Shown in pieces: positions 35,155 to 43,677 of a stretch of DNA of 64,000 nt (position 1 is the first letter of the stretch; each line of letters opens with the position of its first letter). The stretch lies in the NCBI GenBank assembly GCA_903865745.1, contig CAIPKV010000015.1:1-64000 (forward strand), read 5' to 3'. The notes beneath the pieces were generated by a model. It saw nothing but the letters and a program-made list of their open reading frames with translations, was not told where the DNA came from and did not search any database. This DNA is from an uncultured Verrucomicrobia subdivision 3 bacterium (lineage in GTDB: Bacteria; Verrucomicrobiota; Verrucomicrobiia; Limisphaerales; UBA11358). Both the position numbers and the translations under genes were made by a program.

Positions 35155-36312
35155 ATGACGACTCAACGCAAACTCCGCTATGGCATGGTCGGGGGCGGCC
35201 AAAATGCCTTCATCGGCGCGGTCCACCGCATGGCCGCCAACCTCGACGGCCAGCTCGAACTCGTCGCCGGCGCGTTCTCTGCCGATGCCGCCAATTCCAA
35301 GACGACCGGCGAACAGCTCTTTCTCCAACCGCAGCGCACCTACGCCAGTTACACCGAGATGGCCGAGCGCGAGGCGGCGTTGCCCGCGAATGAGCGCATT
35401 GATTTTGTCGCCATCGTGACACCCAACTTCCTGCACGCGCCCGTGGCCGAGCTGTTTCTTAAGAAAGGTTTCCATGTGGTCTGCGACAAGCCGATGACTT
35501 TGAATCTGCGCGAGGCCAAGGCGCTGCGCACGACGGTGCGCCGGACGGGCAAAGTCTTTGCGCTGACACATAATTATACCGGCTACCCGATGGTGAAAGA
35601 AGCGCGCGAACTTGTCCGCTCCGGTAAGCTGGGCAAAATCCTCAAGGTGGTCGCGGAATATCCGCAAGGCTGGCTGCTCGACAAGATTGAGGCGACCGGC
35701 CAGAAGCAGGCGGCGTGGCGCAGCGACCCGAAGAAGGCGGGCGCGAGCTGTTGCGTGGGCGATATCGGCACGCACGCGGAAAACCTCGGCCGCTATATCA
35801 CGGGCCTGGAGATTGCGGAGCTGTGCGCGGACTTCACGACGTTCGTGCCCGGCCGCAAGCTGGAGGATGACGCGAATATGTTGATCCGCTATCAGGGCGG
35901 CGCGAAGGGCGTGTTGCATTGCTCGCAGATTTCCTGTGGTGAGGAGAACAATTTGAACATCCGCGTGTACGGCACGCTGGGTTCGCTGGCGTGGCAGCAG
36001 GAGCATCCGAATGAATTGAAGTTTACAGCCAAGGGCGAGCCGGCGCGGATACTCCGGCGCGGCAACGGCTACGTCAGCGACGTGGCGAAGAAGTTCACGC
36101 GCCTGCCGTTCGGCCATCCGGAGGCGTTCATCGAGGCGTTCGCGAATATTTATCTGGAAGCCGTCGCGGCGATCCGCGCGAAGATTGCCGGTAAGAAAGG
36201 CACGTTTGATTACCCCACAGTGGATGACGGCGTGGTGGGCATGGCATTTATTGAAACCGCCGTGAAGTCCGCCGCGTCCAAAGGCAAATGGACCAAGTTC
36301 CCGCAATTCTAA
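35155..36312 (+). CDS. Gfo/Idh/MocA family oxidoreductase
   Basis: The 385-residue protein has the N-terminal Rossmann motif (YGMVGGGQNAFIGAVH), the EKP-like triad region (VVCDKPMTLNLREAKAL) and a C-terminal alpha/beta domain with GDIGTHAENL, typical of NAD-dependent sugar dehydrogenases. The substrate is probably a sugar or inositol derivative. It is the first gene of a three-gene operon with a DUF1080 and a ThuA protein, a set often linked to 3-keto-glycoside metabolism. Confidence 0.9.
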   Translation: MTTQRKLRYGMVGGGQNAFIGAVHRMAANLDGQLELVAGAFSADAANSKTTGEQLFLQPQRTYASYTEMAEREAALPANERIDFVAIVTPNFLHAPVAELFLKKGFHVVCDKPMTLNLREAKALRTTVRRTGKVFALTHNYTGYPMVKEARELVRSGKLGKILKVVAEYPQGWLLDKIEATGQKQAAWRSDPKKAGASCCVGDIGTHAENLGRYITGLEIAELCADFTTFVPGRKLEDDANMLIRYQGGAKGVLHCSQISCGEENNLNIRVYGTLGSLAWQQEHPNELKFTAKGEPARILRRGNGYVSDVAKKFTRLPFGHPEAFIEAFANIYLEAVAAIRAKIAGKKGTFDYPTVDDGVVGMAFIETAVKSAASKGKWTKFPQF

Positions 36313-36318
36313 TTTAAC

Positions 36319-37179
36319 ATGAAACATATCCTGACCATCACTCTGCTCGCTGCCGCTCTAGTCGGCTGCTCAACGCAAAAAGGTGTCGTCATTAAAAAGA
36401 CGCAATCTGCATCCAAGGCAAAAAGCCACGAAGTTGTCATCAATAGCGTCACTGGCTATCAGGACACGCCCATGGAACCGGATGGTTTGTGGCATGTCCA
36501 CGATCCGGCGCGCCCGCAGCCGACCATTGTGACGCCCGGCGCCACGTTCAGCGAGAACGCCAAGGCGCCGAGCGACGCCATCGTGCTATTCGACGGCACG
36601 GATTTGTCGCAATGGCGCGACCAGAAGACCAAGGGCGAAGCGCCGTGGAAGATTGTGGACGGCGCGATGGTGGCCGAGAAGGATTACATCGAGACAACGA
36701 ATAAGTTCGGCGATATCCAGTTGCATCTGGAGTTCCGCGAGCCGACGCCGCCCACCGGCTCGGGTCAGGGTCGCGGCAACAGCGGCGTGTTTCTGATGGG
36801 CCACTACGAGATTCAGGTATTGGACTGCTACCAGAATCCCACGTATGCGGATGGTTCTACCGGCTCGGTCTACGCCCAGCATCCGCCGCTCGTGAACCCG
36901 TGCCGCCCGCCCGGCGAATGGGAGACCTACGACATTATTTTCACCGTGCCGCACTTTGACGCCGACAACAAGCTGACGGTGCCCGGCTATGTCACGGTCA
37001 TTCTCAATGGCGTGGTGGTACAGAACCATCAAGCCATCCGCGGCGAGACGGCGCATCGCACCGTGGGCAAATATACCTTCCACGATGCGACCGGCCCGCT
37101 GGCTTTGCAATATCACAACAATCCGGTGGCCTACCGCAACATCTGGGTGCGCCCAATCACGGTGGATAACGAGCCGTAA
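36319..37179 (+). CDS. DUF1080 (3-keto-disaccharide hydrolase-like) lipoprotein
   Basis: The 286-residue protein has a lipobox (ALVGC) and a concanavalin-like DUF1080 domain from about residue 85 (IVLFDGTDLSQWRD, GNSGVFLMGHYEIQVLD, GEWETYDIIF). Members of this family include hydrolases of 3-keto-glycosides. The gap to the oxidoreductase gene before it is 6 bases. Confidence 0.9.
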   Translation: MKHILTITLLAAALVGCSTQKGVVIKKTQSASKAKSHEVVINSVTGYQDTPMEPDGLWHVHDPARPQPTIVTPGATFSENAKAPSDAIVLFDGTDLSQWRDQKTKGEAPWKIVDGAMVAEKDYIETTNKFGDIQLHLEFREPTPPTGSGQGRGNSGVFLMGHYEIQVLDCYQNPTYADGSTGSVYAQHPPLVNPCRPPGEWETYDIIFTVPHFDADNKLTVPGYVTVILNGVVVQNHQAIRGETAHRTVGKYTFHDATGPLALQYHNNPVAYRNIWVRPITVDNEP

Positions 37180-37184
37180 GCGGA

Positions 37185-37219
37185 ATTCAGAAGTAAGAAT
37201 GCAGAATGTTGAAGTAATA
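37185..37219. repeat. five degenerate 7-bp units between DUF1080 and ThuA genes
   Basis: ATTCAGA AGTAAGA ATGCAGA ATGTTGA AGTAATA fills the space between the stop codon of the DUF1080 gene and the start of the ThuA gene. It replaces a recognisable ribosome-binding site for ThuA, so that gene may depend on translation from upstream. Confidence 0.6.
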
Positions 37220-37221
37220 TT

Positions 37222-38085
37222 ATGAAGACAATTCTATCCTTGTTGGTCGCGACTCTGGTCGCCACCAGTTTGCACGCGGAACCGAAAAAGTTGCTCGTCG
37301 TCACGACCACGACGGGCTTCCGGCACAGCTCCATTCCCACGCTCGAAAAAGTCATCGCGCAACTGGGCGAGACGAGCGGCGAGTTCACGGTGGATTACAT
37401 TCACCAGCCGCCGGCCAAGCCGGCCAACCTGAAGAAGGACGCGACGGATGAAGAAAAGGCCGCGTTCAAGACCGCCGAGGCGACATGGGAAGAGACGTTG
37501 AAGGTTGCGCTGCAAAAGCTGTCGCCGGAGTCGCTAAAGAATTATGACGGCGTCGTCTTCGCCAGCACGACGGGAAATTTACCAATTCCTGACCAGCAAG
37601 GTTTGCTCGACTGGATCAAGGCGGGGCACGCGTTCATCGGCATTCATGCGGCGAGCGATACGTTCCATGGCTGGCCGGGATACATTGACATGATTGGCGG
37701 CGAGTTCCAACACCACGGCGCGCAGTTGAGCGTGGAATGCCTGAATGAAGACCCGTCCAGCCCCGCCACCGCGCACCTCGGCAAATCCTGGACTATCAAG
37801 CAGGAGGAAATGTATCAGTTTAAGAATTACGACGCGACGAAGGTGCATGATCTGCTGAGCCTCGATAAGAAACCGCAGGATCCTTTTACGCCCGGCCATT
37901 ATCCCGTCGCGTGGTGCAAGCCTTACGGCAGCGGTCGCGTGTTCTACACCGCGCTCGGCCATCGCGAGGATATCATTGACGCGGACCCGAACTTGAAGGG
38001 CCGCATCAATTCCGTCGAGATTAGCAAGGCGTATGAACAGCACGTGCTCGGCGGCATCGAATGGGCACTGGGCTTGAAGAAATAA
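37222..38085 (+). CDS. secreted ThuA-like domain protein
   Basis: The 287-residue protein has a signal peptide (MKTILSLLVATLVATSLHA) and a ThuA trehalose-utilisation-like fold related to class I amidotransferases (VVTTTTGFRHSSIPTLEKV, GHAFIGIHAASDTFHGWPGY, CKPYGSGRVFYTALGH). Its biochemical role is not settled; family members accompany sugar oxidoreductases. It ends the three-gene operon at a strong terminator. Confidence 0.9.
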   Translation: MKTILSLLVATLVATSLHAEPKKLLVVTTTTGFRHSSIPTLEKVIAQLGETSGEFTVDYIHQPPAKPANLKKDATDEEKAAFKTAEATWEETLKVALQKLSPESLKNYDGVVFASTTGNLPIPDQQGLLDWIKAGHAFIGIHAASDTFHGWPGYIDMIGGEFQHHGAQLSVECLNEDPSSPATAHLGKSWTIKQEEMYQFKNYDATKVHDLLSLDKKPQDPFTPGHYPVAWCKPYGSGRVFYTALGHREDIIDADPNLKGRINSVEISKAYEQHVLGGIEWALGLKK

Positions 38086-38114
38086 TCGCGGGATAATTCT
38101 TTCAACGAAAAGAA

Positions 38115-38157
38115 ACGCGGGCCGCTTCCGAAATGGAAGCGGCCCGCGTGATTTTTA
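38115..38157 (+). terminator. intrinsic terminator of the Gfo-DUF1080-ThuA operon
   Basis: Perfect 15-base arms ACGCGGGCCGCTTCC and GGAAGCGGCCCGCGT enclose a GAAAT loop, followed by GATTTTT. It lies 30 bases after the ThuA stop codon and may also serve the convergent thiE gene. Confidence 0.92.
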
Positions 38158-38177
38158 CAAGTGAGGCTAAGTACGCT

Positions 38178-38816
38178 TCAGCCCAAACGCCGGCGGAATT
38201 CGGCACAGGCTTTGGCAATGTCCGGCGCATTGAGGATGGCGGAGACCACGCAGATGCGCGTCGCACCCGCCGCCAGCACGGCGTCGAGGGTCTGCAAATT
38301 CACCCCGCCAATGGCAAACCACGGCACGGTCGCGTGGGTGCTAGCCCAGCGGACATAATCCAGTGTTACAGGCTTCGCCGTCGGCTTGGTGCCCGTGGCG
38401 TAAATGGGGCCGATGGCGATATAATCCGCCCCGGCAGCGAGCGCGCGTTGCGCCTGTTCAGGCGCGTGGGTGCTTAAGCCGATTTTGAGTTTTGAGTTCT
38501 GAGTTCTAAGTTCTGAAACATGCTTGAAGCCGGCATCGAAGAAATCTTCCTGCCCCAGGTGACAGATGTCCGCGCCCAGTTCTTGGGCGATGGCCAGATG
38601 GTCATTAATGACCAGACCGACGTTAGCGCGGCGCGTGACGGGCAGAATCTTTTCCGCCATCGCCCGAATGTCTTCTGGTGAAGAGTTCTTAGCGCGAAGT
38701 TGAATCAAGTCGCTACCGCCATCGCAAAGCTGCTGCGCGATGAGTTCAGGCGCACGGCCATTCAAGTAGGCTGTATCGACAAAGGTATAAAGCTGGCAAT
38801 CCGCGAGCGGTTTCAC
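38178..38816 (-). CDS. thiE: thiamine-phosphate synthase with a heptamer-repeat insertion
   Basis: The 212-residue TIM-barrel enzyme joins the pyrimidine and thiazole halves of thiamine. QLRAKNSS, INDHLAIAQELGADICHLGQED, GLSTHAP, ADYIAIGPIY and FAIGGV are intact. Between the HLGQED helix and the GLSTH strand the protein has extra residues SELRTQNSKLK, about residues 100-110, encoded by five 7-base units (38485-38519). The core motifs on both sides are unaffected, so activity is likely retained. Confidence 0.92.
   Translation of the reverse strand: MKPLADCQLYTFVDTAYLNGRAPELIAQQLCDGGSDLIQLRAKNSSPEDIRAMAEKILPVTRRANVGLVINDHLAIAQELGADICHLGQEDFFDAGFKHVSELRTQNSKLKIGLSTHAPEQAQRALAAGADYIAIGPIYATGTKPTAKPVTLDYVRWASTHATVPWFAIGGVNLQTLDAVLAAGATRICVVSAILNAPDIAKACAEFRRRLG
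38485..38519. repeat. five 7-bp units inside thiE
   Basis: TTGAGTT TTGAGTT CTGAGTT CTAAGTT CTGAAAC on the plus strand is read through in the minus-strand thiE frame. The stretch corresponds to residues that other ThiE proteins lack or keep very short. Confidence 0.75.
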
Positions 38817-38834
38817 GGGGCCAGTGTGACAGAA

Positions 38835-39878
38835 TCAGCGCGTGCGCTCAAATGCCATCCGCCAGAACCAGTCGCTGTGGGCGGCGAGCGTGACGAGCGG
38901 ATTTTGCAACGCAGGAGTAAGAACGAGACGTTGCAGCCATTTCGCCCACGCCAGGCGACGCGCAAAGACGGCGTCGCAGTCGTGAGCGATTCTTTCGCGG
39001 GCGGCACTCCACGAGATTTCACCACGGCTCCACTCGGTGAGCGGGGCAATGGCCAGCTCTGCCGATTCGAAGGCCATGGACATGCCGTTGCCGGTAACGG
39101 GCGGAATCATGGTGATAGCATCGCCTACGCAAATCTCGGCACGCGCGGCGGCTTGCTGGGGTCGCAACGAAAGTCCGGCGATGGCGCAGAAAGAAGCTTC
39201 GTCGAACTCCGCGCCAGCCAGTCGTTCGCGCAGTGGTGAACCGGGTTGGCCGCGCAGAAGTTCGCGTGCAGTTGCCGCGTCGCTATTTTCGCCAGCCGGT
39301 TTGCGAAAGAGCCCACAGATGTTCACCTCGCCAGCGTTAAGTTTACAAATTCCGACGTAGCCCTGCGCTGACACGTGCATCTCCAGATCGGCGACGAGCG
39401 CAACATTGCGCGCATGAATCTTCAGACCGAACCAGCGCGGCCCGTCCGGTTCAACCTGCGCACGGCGACCTGTGGCACGAACGATACCTTCGCCAATGGT
39501 TTCCAAGGACGCACGTTTGCCGGTTATCAATTCACCACCAACCTCTTTGAATTTGTTTGCGAGCGCTGCGTCGAGGGTGAAACGCGAAAGACAAAGGGCC
39601 GGCGTTGGCAACGGACGTGGCGTTGAGGATTTGGTTGAAGTAAAAAACGCCGTGGTCAGCGCGTTGGCTGAACCCATTTCGTCAATCAACTGGCGCAAGC
39701 CGAGTCGCGCGAGCGTCGCATGGCCGCGGCCGCTGATGAATTCGCCGCAAACGCGATGACGCGGATACTGGCCCGCCTCGTGAATGGTCACCGGCACATT
39801 CCGTTGCCGCAGCGCGATGCCCAACGTGAGGCCAGCGAGGCCACCGCCGAAGATTTGGATAGGTTTAGATGCGAACAT
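38835..39878 (-). CDS. FAD-dependent oxidoreductase (UbiH/geranylgeranyl reductase-like) of the type III PKS cluster
   Basis: From ATG 39878 the product has 347 residues with the FAD dinucleotide-binding motif (IQIFGGGLAGLTLGIALRQ) and the second FAD motif GDAITMIPPVTGNGMSMAFES. It resembles flavoprotein hydroxylases acting on lipidic rings. It begins 1 base after the methyltransferase ends, in the same operon. By analogy with the Streptomyces srs genes it may hydroxylate a polyketide phenol to allow quinone formation (inference). Confidence 0.85.
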   Translation of the reverse strand: MFASKPIQIFGGGLAGLTLGIALRQRNVPVTIHEAGQYPRHRVCGEFISGRGHATLARLGLRQLIDEMGSANALTTAFFTSTKSSTPRPLPTPALCLSRFTLDAALANKFKEVGGELITGKRASLETIGEGIVRATGRRAQVEPDGPRWFGLKIHARNVALVADLEMHVSAQGYVGICKLNAGEVNICGLFRKPAGENSDAATARELLRGQPGSPLRERLAGAEFDEASFCAIAGLSLRPQQAAARAEICVGDAITMIPPVTGNGMSMAFESAELAIAPLTEWSRGEISWSAARERIAHDCDAVFARRLAWAKWLQRLVLTPALQNPLVTLAAHSDWFWRMAFERTR

Positions 39879-39879
39879 C

Positions 39880-40563
39880 CTATTCGCGTCGGCGCGCGAT
39901 GAACACGTGGCTAAATAAACCAGCACGCCGCTCGGTGAGTTCCCAGTTGGTTATATCCGGCCAGAGCACAGAGATTTCTTTGCCGGCAAATCCGGCCCGG
40001 ATGCTGATCACCGCATCGTGGCGCGTCACATCGTTGCAGCCGATAAGCCAGAGCAACTGGCCAACGAACGCCGGCCATGCAAATCGATGCGGTTCGACCG
40101 CGACAAAGAGCTTTGCATTCCGGGAGATTTTCTCAAGCAAGCTGGCCAGTTTGTCATCGTTGAAGTGGTGGAGAAACAAATTGGCGATAACCACTTTTTC
40201 AGCTTTGCTCGGCAACCAATCAAACACATCCACGACTACCGGTTCGGCGCGCCAGCCAAGCTTGGCAAAAGCCGCGAGCGTTTCGGCGGTTATGTTTTCC
40301 TGAAGATCCAGCAGAGTGGCGGTCACTTTCGGCCAGCGCAACGCCAGTCTTTGAGCAAGACGTAACAGGAGGTTACCATCTCCGGCACCGATCTCGGTGA
40401 TTTGTCCCGGCGCGCCGGAGAGATTCTTTTCCAAGGCACGGGTCATGATGCCGTCATTGCGCATCCACCAATTGATGCGGCGCAAGTCGCGGCGCGAACG
40501 GATGGCGCGCGGGTCGGCGGGCGACAGCGTGTCGAGCAATTCAGGCTGGACGATGCGTTTCAC
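39880..40563 (-). CDS. SAM-dependent methyltransferase of the type III PKS cluster
   Basis: The Rossmann methyltransferase motif I is EIGAGDGNLLLRLAQ, followed by an acidic LLDLQ. I choose GTG 40563, which overlaps the PKS stop as GTGA, giving 227 residues; a longer start at 40626 would overlap the PKS gene by 67 bases. It is encoded between the PKS and the oxidoreductase and would methylate the polyketide product. Confidence 0.85.
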   Translation of the reverse strand: MKRIVQPELLDTLSPADPRAIRSRRDLRRINWWMRNDGIMTRALEKNLSGAPGQITEIGAGDGNLLLRLAQRLALRWPKVTATLLDLQENITAETLAAFAKLGWRAEPVVVDVFDWLPSKAEKVVIANLFLHHFNDDKLASLLEKISRNAKLFVAVEPHRFAWPAFVGQLLWLIGCNDVTRHDAVISIRAGFAGKEISVLWPDITNWELTERRAGLFSHVFIARRRE

Positions 40564-41621
40564 GAAGCCATTTCCAATAGAGCGCCATGGCAACTGAAAC
40601 CAGCGCCAAACGCTGACATCCACCACAGACCGTCAGGGACGGAATCACGTAAGGCGCGTTCGAGCACGAAGTAAACGGTGGGACTGCTAATGTTGCCGTA
40701 TTCACGCAACACCGCCGAGCTGTGCCGCACGTCGGACTCGCTCAAGTTTAACTTATCGCGTAAAGCTAGAATCACATCGCGCCCGCCGGTGTGCAAAATC
40801 CAGCCGGTGATTTGCTCGCGCTTGACGTCCGCAGCGACAAGTGATTCGGAAAATAGCTTGCAGGCAATCTCGCTGGCGATTTGCGGTACTTGCGGCAGCA
40901 AGATATTGCGCAGCATGCCGTGCTTGTGTTTGAAACGCAGCGTATCGCGCTCGGCGGTAACAAGGCGCGAGTCGGTGAACTTCCATGCCACACGCCGACG
41001 ATTTGGCAACGGCTCACTGGACAAAACCGCTGCCCCCGCGCCGTCACCGAACAAACACGCACTGATCAAAACGCCCGGATCATCGTCGATAAAAAACGCT
41101 GCGCTGCAAACCTCAACGCAGATAGAGAGTACCTTTTTGGCCCGACCGGCTGTTAGAATGGCTTCCGCTGCGCGGAAGTTGGGCAACGCCGCGCCGCAGC
41201 CCTGCCCAACGAGGTCGAGGGTAAAAACATTCTGGCGCAGGCCAAGTTGTTCGCTGACATAGCTCGTGAGGCCGGGACACAAATAGCCGGTGCACGTGCT
41301 GATCAAGATGGCGTCCATTTCGGACGCCTGACAATTCGCGTCTTTTAAAGCACGTTGCGCGGCCTCAGTAGCGAGCGCGGGGGCGTGCCGGGCAAAACGC
41401 GCTTGCAGAGCATCCGGCGTCAGGTTAAAAACTTCCGTGAGTGGTTCAAGTGCCAGATGGCGGGTGCCGATGCCATTATCGCCGCAGAGAACTTTCTTGA
41501 GAATGGCATGCGAACGCGGCGTCAGTTGCGCAAACGGCACCGAACCGCGTAATGCGTCCCAACATTCACGCTGTTCGTATCGCTGCCGAGGGGCGGCGGT
41601 TCCTAGACCAATGAAAAACAT
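40560..41621 (-). CDS. type III polyketide synthase (chalcone/stilbene synthase family)
   Basis: The 353-residue thiolase-fold enzyme has the catalytic triad: Cys142 in GQGCGAALPN, His in WILHTGGRD and Asn in REYGNISSPTVYF. It would extend an acyl starter with malonyl-CoA and cyclise it to a pyrone or resorcinol. The neighbouring methyltransferase and flavoprotein suggest a methylated phenolic lipid or quinone. It is the first gene of the cluster. Confidence 0.92.
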   Translation of the reverse strand: MFFIGLGTAAPRQRYEQRECWDALRGSVPFAQLTPRSHAILKKVLCGDNGIGTRHLALEPLTEVFNLTPDALQARFARHAPALATEAAQRALKDANCQASEMDAILISTCTGYLCPGLTSYVSEQLGLRQNVFTLDLVGQGCGAALPNFRAAEAILTAGRAKKVLSICVEVCSAAFFIDDDPGVLISACLFGDGAGAAVLSSEPLPNRRRVAWKFTDSRLVTAERDTLRFKHKHGMLRNILLPQVPQIASEIACKLFSESLVAADVKREQITGWILHTGGRDVILALRDKLNLSESDVRHSSAVLREYGNISSPTVYFVLERALRDSVPDGLWWMSAFGAGFSCHGALLEMAS

Positions 41622-41671
41622 GGCGGACTCTAGCCCAAGTGCGACGGTTGCGCGAATTTTATGAAAGGAAA

Positions 41672-41699
41672 ACGGCGGCAGGAACTAGCCTGCCGCCGT
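41672..41699 (-). terminator. intrinsic terminator of pfk
   Basis: Perfect 11-base arms ACGGCGGCAGG and CCTGCCGCCGT surround a 6-base loop. On the minus strand they are followed by TTTTCCTTT. It lies 17 bases after the pfk stop codon and just before the PKS start, so it separates the two genes. Confidence 0.88.
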
Positions 41700-41716
41700 G
41701 CGCGTATACCGAATCG

Positions 41717-43006
41717 TTACTTAATCCCGACGAGATAGCCGAAGCGCTGCTTAAACTCGTCCGGCGCCACCTTGATGACCGCAGCGAGCTTGCTGAGTTG
41801 CTTGGCGTCCTCGAAGTCTTCGCGTTCGAGGCGGATCATGTAAGCCTGCGCGCACTCAAAGGCTTCGCCGTCCACATTCACTTTGCGGTTCTGCATGCGG
41901 CCCGTCTTCGGGTCGAGCATGTCCTCAAACGGCAGCGGGTTCATCTTGCCGTCCACGAAGCTGATAATGGCCCCATACTTTTCGGCAGCGGGCGAGCGCA
42001 GGAATTTCACCGCCGCATAGCCGAGGTCGCGCGTGTATTCGGCGTCAAACGGAATCGGGTCAGCACAGCGCAACTCGTAGCCCAGATCTTTGTCGATGAA
42101 CGCCATCTTGATGCCGAGCTTTTCTAGGCGCACGGTCAACAACTCCTTCATCAGGCGCCCAAAATCAATTTCGCCCAGACGCAGATGACCGTGGTCATCA
42201 CGGATGACTTTACCAAAACGTTCGAGCTGGCCATCGGGTAGCGCGGCAACCAGGCCTTTTTCACCGAGCGATTCAATTAAACCTTCCGCCAACACCACGA
42301 GCCCATAGCGCGAGCCTTCAGCCGTGCGCTTGATGATGGAGCCGATAATGATGTCGCACACTTCATCCACCGTAACGGTGCGGCCGCGAAATTCCTCAGA
42401 AATGATTGCGAGCGTCGCCGCCGAAGCCTTGGCAATGCCGAGTGCGAGATGACCGGCGGCGCGTCCCATGCTGACAATGATATACCAGCGCGAAGTGGTA
42501 CGGGCATCCTCGATGAGGTTGCGGACAATCTGCACGCCGTAATGCCGCGCGGTCTCGTAACCGAAGGTCGGCGCGGTGCCGGGCAGCGGCAGGTCGTTAT
42601 CAATCGTCTTGGGCACGTGCGCCACCTTGATTTTGCCCTGACTGTATTTGGCGACGTAGCTGGCGGAAAACGCCGTATCATCACCACCGATGCTGACCAG
42701 TGCGGTGATACCGAGCTTTTCGAACACAGTGAAAATGTTCTTCATCTGCTCCTCGGACTTGGTCGGGTTCGTGCGCGCGGTGCCGAGAATGGAGCCGCCT
42801 TTGAGGTGGATGTCCTTTACGTCGCGGATGGAGAGTGGCTTGATCTGCGTGGTGTCGCCTTGCGCGATGTATTTGAAGCCATCGCGAAAGCCAATGACCT
42901 CGTAGCCCTGGTTAATGCCTTCGATGGTGGCCGCCGAGATGACGCCGTTAAGTCCGGGAGCCGGACCGCCGCCAACCAAAATTCCGAGTCTGCCTTTTGT
43001 GCTCAT
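41717..43006 (-). CDS. pfp: 6-phosphofructokinase, probably pyrophosphate-dependent
   Basis: The 429-residue enzyme phosphorylates fructose-6-phosphate. It carries GGGPAPGLNGV, GGDDTAFSA and KTIDNDLPLPG. In this family a second Asp in GGDD and Lys in KTIDND mark PPi as donor rather than ATP. The effector-site pattern of ATP enzymes is absent. It has its own terminator and is divergent from gmhB. Confidence 0.9.
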   Translation of the reverse strand: MSTKGRLGILVGGGPAPGLNGVISAATIEGINQGYEVIGFRDGFKYIAQGDTTQIKPLSIRDVKDIHLKGGSILGTARTNPTKSEEQMKNIFTVFEKLGITALVSIGGDDTAFSASYVAKYSQGKIKVAHVPKTIDNDLPLPGTAPTFGYETARHYGVQIVRNLIEDARTTSRWYIIVSMGRAAGHLALGIAKASAATLAIISEEFRGRTVTVDEVCDIIIGSIIKRTAEGSRYGLVVLAEGLIESLGEKGLVAALPDGQLERFGKVIRDDHGHLRLGEIDFGRLMKELLTVRLEKLGIKMAFIDKDLGYELRCADPIPFDAEYTRDLGYAAVKFLRSPAAEKYGAIISFVDGKMNPLPFEDMLDPKTGRMQNRKVNVDGEAFECAQAYMIRLEREDFEDAKQLSKLAAVIKVAPDEFKQRFGYLVGIK

Positions 43007-43114
43007 GGAGTTTTAATAATCAGGATGATATTGCCAAGACGGCGTATGCTGCCCACGCCGATTGAAAAATTCAATTCCATTCTAGCCGCAATCTGCCCAC
43101 AATTTGCCCGCATA

Positions 43115-43669
43115 ATGAACCGCGCCGTATTCCTCGACCGCGATGGCACACTCATCGTCGAAAAAAATTACCTGCACCGCCCCGAAGAAGTGGAGCTATT
43201 CCCCGGCGCGGGCGCAGCGCTCAAGAAACTTTCCGATGCCGGCTTCAAGCTCCTCATCGTCACCAACCAGTCGGGCATTGGGCGCGGTTACTTTACACTC
43301 ACCGACGCCGAGCGCGTCAACGAGCGCGTCAGCCACGACTTTGCCCGCGATGGTGTTCGCTTCGAGAAAACCTACATCGCTCCCGAAGCCCCCGACCAGC
43401 CCAGCCGCGTCCGTAAGCCGTCACCGCAGTTTTTGTTCGACGCGCGGGATGAATTCAATTTAAACCTCGCCGAGAGTTTCATGGTCGGCGACAAACTGAT
43501 TGACCTCGAATGCGGCTGGAATGCGGGTGTGAAACAAAGCATACTCGTCCGCACCGGCTATGGTACGGGCGTGGAACGCGACGATGCGGAACAAATCAAA
43601 CGCGCGGTCGTCGTAAACGGCCTGATAGAAATGGCCGAGTGGATCTTGAGCCACGAAATCAAAGCTTAA
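43115..43669 (+). CDS. gmhB: D-glycero-D-manno-heptose 1,7-bisphosphate 7-phosphatase (HAD family)
   Basis: The 184-residue HAD phosphatase has the catalytic FLDRDGTLIVEKNYL, VTNQSGIGRGYFT and GDKLIDLECGWNAG. The family prepares heptose phosphates for lipopolysaccharide or related glycans, though some members act on other sugar bisphosphates. I use ATG 43115; the longer upstream frame is antisense to pfk. glmS follows after 8 bases. Confidence 0.9.
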   Translation: MNRAVFLDRDGTLIVEKNYLHRPEEVELFPGAGAALKKLSDAGFKLLIVTNQSGIGRGYFTLTDAERVNERVSHDFARDGVRFEKTYIAPEAPDQPSRVRKPSPQFLFDARDEFNLNLAESFMVGDKLIDLECGWNAGVKQSILVRTGYGTGVERDDAEQIKRAVVVNGLIEMAEWILSHEIKA

Positions 43670-43677
43670 AATTAAAT

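Noticed and set aside
42449-43114. N-terminal extension of gmhB
   Set aside because: The extension is antisense to pfk; the HAD motif starts directly after ATG 43115.
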